Below, piece by piece: positions 60,727 through 64,000 of a stretch of DNA of 64,000 nt (its first letter is position 1; every line of letters begins with the position of its first letter). Made by a program: the position numbers and the translations under genes. Source of the stretch: CAZAQV01 sp964487255 (GTDB lineage: Bacteria > Myxococcota_A > Polyangia > Polyangiales > CAZAQV01); the NCBI GenBank assembly GCA_964487255.1, contig CAZAQV010000010.1, forward strand, positions 62,001-126,000. Reading direction: 5' to 3'. The notes under the pieces are model-generated. The model was not told the DNA's origin and ran no database searches. It was given only the letters and a program-made list of their open reading frames with translations.

Positions 60727-61938
60727 GTGATCGAGACCGCAGCGCTTGGCGAAGTGATCGGTGGTCGCTACGAGCTTCAGGAGCGACTTGCCCGCGGTGG
60801 CATGGCCACGGTCTTTGTCGCGACGGACCGCCAAGAGTCCCGTGAAGTTGCAGTCAAAATCATCCGCGGCAAGGCCAAGAAAAACCCAGAGCTGCGCGAA
60901 CGCTTTCTGCGCGAAGGATCGATGCTGCAATCGGTCGACCACCCTAACATCGTGCGTGTGTTTGACTACGGCGAGATGCCGGACGGTCGAGTCTTTGTCG
61001 TCATGGAAAGGCTTTTTGGCGGCACGCTGGGCGCGCTCATGCGTGAACACGATTGCCTCACGCCGCGACAGCTCGACACCACGGTGATGGGCGTCTGTGC
61101 GGCGCTTCATCGGGCGCACCACCTGCAGGTCGTCCATCGTGACCTCAAACCAGAAAATATCTTCCTGAGCGACGACGGTGTGGCCAAGCTGCTCGATTTT
61201 GGCGTTTCAAAGTACTACGCCCTCGACGGTCTGACCGAAACGGGGCAAGTGTTGGGCACGCCTCGCTACATGGCGCCCGAGCAGCTCTCCGGTGACCGCA
61301 ACGTGGATCACCGTGTCGACATCTACTCGTTCGGCGTCATCATGTACGAGGCTTTGGCGGGCCGGCCGCCCTTCGTGGGTGACACCCCCTCGGACCTCAT
61401 CGTTGCGATCTTGGGCGGGCGATACCCCGCGTTGCGCGATGTTCGTCCGGAGATTGAAACGTCGTTCGTCGAGCTGATCGGTCGTGCACTCGACCTGACG
61501 CCGTCCGCTCGTTTTCAGTCTGCCGAGGAGCTGCGTGTGGCCTGGAACCGTGCCATGCACCGTAAATCCAAAGAGCGCGAGGCTGCGGTGCCCGCCGAGC
61601 CCATCGTCAAGACGCAGATGCTCGGTAGTTTTGCGGTACACGAAGGAACGAGCCCGAGTCAGCAGCGCGTGAGCGTCGATACACTGTCGTCGAACTGGCC
61701 CGACAACAGGCCCGCCGAACTCTCGCCCTTCGACGATGTTGAGAAAGAGGGCGCGCGCAGCAGCCGTCTTTCAACCAAGTCCGAGCGACCGAGAGCCAAG
61801 ACGCATGCCCGCGTGCAGCGCGAGAGCGAGCCACCTGCGCTGCCACCGGCCTATCCGTGGTTGATCTGGGTGGGCGCCGGGATGCTTGCCCTTGCCACCG
61901 CTGTTGTGGTCTGGCTGCTTGCGACCTGGCTTGGCTAG
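60727..61938 (+). CDS. Transmembrane Ser/Thr protein kinase
   Basis: 403 aa, GTG start chosen because the frame further upstream overlaps the DUF2752 gene. A complete Hanks-type kinase domain fills residues about 15-280: glycine loop LARGGMATVF (21-30), Lys44, HRDLKPEN (137-144), DFG (157-159), GTPRYMAPEQL. A Ser/Arg-rich linker follows, and a single transmembrane helix lies at the very C-terminus (about 380-402), so the kinase is tail-anchored and lacks a periplasmic domain. Active residues are intact. It converges on the sigma-54 activator gene with about 20 nt between stops. Confidence 0.9.
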   Translation: MIETAALGEVIGGRYELQERLARGGMATVFVATDRQESREVAVKIIRGKAKKNPELRERFLREGSMLQSVDHPNIVRVFDYGEMPDGRVFVVMERLFGGTLGALMREHDCLTPRQLDTTVMGVCAALHRAHHLQVVHRDLKPENIFLSDDGVAKLLDFGVSKYYALDGLTETGQVLGTPRYMAPEQLSGDRNVDHRVDIYSFGVIMYEALAGRPPFVGDTPSDLIVAILGGRYPALRDVRPEIETSFVELIGRALDLTPSARFQSAEELRVAWNRAMHRKSKEREAAVPAEPIVKTQMLGSFAVHEGTSPSQQRVSVDTLSSNWPDNRPAELSPFDDVEKEGARSSRLSTKSERPRAKTHARVQRESEPPALPPAYPWLIWVGAGMLALATAVVVWLLATWLG

Positions 61939-61959
61939 GCGTGCTCGAACGTGCCCGAC

Positions 61960-63057
61960 TTAGGCGAAGCCGTAGGCTTGCATTTTGCGGAGCAGGTTGC
62001 GTCGCGAGATGCCAAGTGCGCGGGCCGCTTGGCTTTTGTTGCCTTTGGCTTCTTCGAGCTGAAGGGCGATCAACCTGCGCTCAACCGCCTCGACGGCCTC
62101 TGGCAACGTACGCCCCATCAGCACATCGCCGGAGGGCGTGCTTTGGTTTGGTGTGACGCGTTGCTTGGCCAGCACATCGTCGGCGTCGATCTCGGTTCGC
62201 TTGCCGGTCATGATCCACGCGCGTTCGATCTCGTTTTGAAGTTCGCGCACGTTGCCCGGCCAAGTGTGTGACATCAAGCGGTCGATGGCTGCAGGGGTCA
62301 GGCGCTTTTCGTCGCCGTGCTTTTTCGAAAGGTCGGCCAGGAACTGGGAGCACAGGGCAGGAATGTCGTCGGCGCGCTCGCGAAGAGCCGGGATGCTCAG
62401 GGCAAAAACATTGATGCGATAAAAGAGGTCTTCGCGAAAGCGTCCCTCCTCCACCATTGCTGTCAAGTCGCGGTTGGTCGCGGCGACGATCCGTACATCG
62501 ACGTCGATACCTGATGTCGCGCCCACCGGCACCACGTGACCGTCCTGTAGCGTGCGTAGGAGCTTGACCTGCAGGGCCGGGGACATGTCCCCGATTTCGT
62601 CGAGGAAGAGAGTTCCGCCGTTGGCTTTTTCAAACAGCCCAGCGCGGTCTGTACGCGCGTCGGTGAAAGCCCCCTTCTTGTGGCCGAACATTTCGCTCTC
62701 GAGCAGGTTTTCGTTGAACGCCGAGCAGTTGACGGCGACAAACGGCGCGTCGGCACGGTCGGACTCCTCGTGCACGGTCCTAGCGATGAGTTCTTTGCCC
62801 GTGCCGTTCTCACCCGTGATGAGTACGGTTGCGGACGAGCGCTGGAGGCGGTCGAGCTTGTCGAATAGGTCTTGCATGCGCGCCGAGTTGCCGATGATGC
62901 GGGCACGGCCCACTTGCTTGGCCGCGCTTCGGTCGAAAGCGTGACCCACCGCGGAGCGAACGGCCTTGGCGGCGGTTTCGAGCACATCAGGGCGCGCGGG
63001 GCCTGCGGTCTGCGACAACGAGAAGACAGCGTCCCCAACTTCGATCGTCACGGCCAT
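61960..63057 (-). CDS. Sigma-54 dependent activator (AAA+ / HTH, no receiver domain)
   Basis: 365 aa. Short N-terminus (about 55 residues) followed by the AAA+ domain: Walker A GENGTGKE (82-89), GAFTDA (129-134), DEIGDMSP, and the arginine finger region. GAFTDA replaces the usual GAFTGA, which touches sigma-54. The C-terminal Fis-type helix-turn-helix (about 330-362, SQAARALGISRRNLLRKM) binds DNA. No receiver or sensor domain, so activity may be controlled by expression or by another protein. The neighbouring Ser/Thr kinase is a candidate partner by position only. Confidence 0.92.
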   Translation of the reverse strand: MAVTIEVGDAVFSLSQTAGPARPDVLETAAKAVRSAVGHAFDRSAAKQVGRARIIGNSARMQDLFDKLDRLQRSSATVLITGENGTGKELIARTVHEESDRADAPFVAVNCSAFNENLLESEMFGHKKGAFTDARTDRAGLFEKANGGTLFLDEIGDMSPALQVKLLRTLQDGHVVPVGATSGIDVDVRIVAATNRDLTAMVEEGRFREDLFYRINVFALSIPALRERADDIPALCSQFLADLSKKHGDEKRLTPAAIDRLMSHTWPGNVRELQNEIERAWIMTGKRTEIDADDVLAKQRVTPNQSTPSGDVLMGRTLPEAVEAVERRLIALQLEEAKGNKSQAARALGISRRNLLRKMQAYGFA

Positions 63058-63148
63058 AGCGATGGTCCGACACTACTTCGCGGGAGGAAAATGGCAACAA
63101 CGCGATATTCGAGGGACCTGCGGACGGTGGCGGGCTAGACTCAGCGCG

Positions 63149-64000
63149 GTGGATCCCGCGCAAAGCTCTGGGCGTCTCGCTGCCGCCGAGGTCCTGTTCC
63201 GGGTCGCTCGTGACGATGCGTATGCGACCGTCGTGCTCGACCGGGCGGTGCAGAAGGCGGGCTTAGACGCTCGGGAAGCCGCACTTGCGACCCAGATCGC
63301 CTACGGCGCTTTACGTGTCTTGCCCGCCGTCGACGGCCGGATCCGCTCCGCTCTGCACCGGCCGGATCGTGCCGTGGAACCGTGGGCGATGGCTGTGCTT
63401 CGCTGTGCGGTGTTCGAGCTCTTGCACATGCGCTCGGCCTCTCACGCAGTAGTCCACCACGCCGTGGAGCTGATCAAGATCAAGCGTGGGGCCAAACTCG
63501 GGGCTTTTGCCAACGGCGTGCTACGCAAGGTGGCCAAAACGCGACCCGTCGAGCCGATACTTCCCACCGCGATCGAGCTTCCAGCATGGCTCGAGCAGGC
63601 GCTCGCTGAGAATCTGACGGAACCCGAACTTGAGGCTTTTCGTTCGCGCGCGCTGCCGCCTCCCAGTGGCATCGCCGTACTTGGGAATTACGATCGCGAG
63701 CCATTCTACGCGGAGCTCCAACGCCGTGGGGCGAGCGATCTTGTGAAGTGCGAGTATCCTTCGAGCGCGCTGACGTTTCGGGAAGGCGGCGACCTTCGAA
63801 ACCTGCCCGAGACGCTCCGCGGACGGATGCGGGTGATGGAACTTGGCTCGCAGATCGTTGCCAACGCCCTTCCGGTCGCCAAAGGCATGCGGGTTGCGGA
63901 TTGTTGCGCCGGACGAGGCGGCAAGTCGCTCGTGCTCGCCTCACGACTGGGTTCGGGTGGGCAGGTTCACGCACTGGAGCTGCACGAAAAGAAGTTGGCA
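63149..64000 (+). CDS. rsmB: 16S rRNA (cytosine-5) methyltransferase RsmB, 3'-truncated by window edge
   Basis: 284 codons from GTG 63149 to the window end, no stop. The first about 150 residues are a NusB-like domain (AAEVLFRVARDDAYATVVLDRAVQ ... AVVHHAVELIKIKRGAKLGAFANGVLRKV) and the following part begins the methyltransferase with LGSQIVANALPV and VADCCAGRGGKSLVLA, the SAM-binding motif I. This NusB-methyltransferase fusion is the RsmB architecture that methylates C967 of 16S rRNA. The catalytic cysteines lie beyond the window. The GTG choice is supported by NusB-domain alignment only. Confidence 0.9.
   Translation, partial: MDPAQSSGRLAAAEVLFRVARDDAYATVVLDRAVQKAGLDAREAALATQIAYGALRVLPAVDGRIRSALHRPDRAVEPWAMAVLRCAVFELLHMRSASHAVVHHAVELIKIKRGAKLGAFANGVLRKVAKTRPVEPILPTAIELPAWLEQALAENLTEPELEAFRSRALPPPSGIAVLGNYDREPFYAELQRRGASDLVKCEYPSSALTFREGGDLRNLPETLRGRMRVMELGSQIVANALPVAKGMRVADCCAGRGGKSLVLASRLGSGGQVHALELHEKKLA

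Noticed and set aside
61960..63057. Damaged GAFTGA motif as sign of a non-functional activator
   Set aside because: GAFTDA occurs in other sigma-54 activators as I recall, and all other motifs are intact.

Overview
The window is GC-rich, densely packed bacterial chromosome with no rRNA or tRNA genes that I could see and no phage, transposase or CRISPR signature. The gene content points to Myxococcota (deltaproteobacterial lineage): transmembrane Ser/Thr protein kinases, a sigma-54 activator without a receiver domain, FHA and PilZ proteins, many lipoproteins with Asp/Gly/Ser-rich linkers and Cys-rich 'DNDCDG' repeats, and a long RNase R. This is inference from family content; no marker was aligned.

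Layout. 1-9 kb: PLP enzyme with CBS domains, RluD-type pseudouridine synthase coupled to a DPP-IV-like lipoprotein peptidase, lipoproteins, a MepA-type endopeptidase and MoaB. 9-14 kb: uncharacterised secreted proteins, a beta-propeller lipoprotein and a VapBC-type toxin-antitoxin pair. 14-23 kb: RNase R, an atpDC pair separated from the other ATP synthase genes, a Ser/Thr kinase, CoaX and a two-gene V4R-like unit. 23-31 kb: secreted and lipoprotein-rich stretch with a probable pseudokinase, a TPR protein and MopE-like proteins, ending in an assembly gap. 31-40 kb: housekeeping block (pcnB, nagZ, xthA, hflX, then a coupled haem operon: 108-aa protein, hemX-like, hemA, hemC), followed by trxA. 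40-53 kb: Cys-rich repeat lipoprotein, diguanylate cyclase, a four-repeat lipoprotein, a double-FHA protein divergent from a PilZ-TM-AMIN fusion, and two sensor-kinase-like proteins, one without an ATPase domain. 53-64 kb: murI, an operon of lipoprotein, DUF4112, SCP2 and CoA-transferase genes, a FliB/YkgJ-like Cys-cluster protein, an M23 peptidase with DUF2752 and a Ser/Thr kinase, a sigma-54 activator and a partial rsmB.

The least explained structure is non-coding. Three convergent gene junctions (about 6.5, 40.75 and 46.78 kb) are filled almost from stop codon to stop codon by long imperfect inverted repeats with unrelated arms but the same architecture; in the best case all 30 arm positions can pair in RNA. 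A fourth convergent gap (21.2 kb) holds a similar folded segment. A separate pair of related hairpin sequences lies at 9.36 kb and 36.57 kb. Perfect palindromes occur at 10055-10070 (just inside a gene) and 36671-36688.

Many lipoproteins and hypothetical proteins could only be described, not assigned. Where a signal peptide, lipobox or Shine-Dalgarno sequence argued for a start other than the longest frame, the chosen start is explained.
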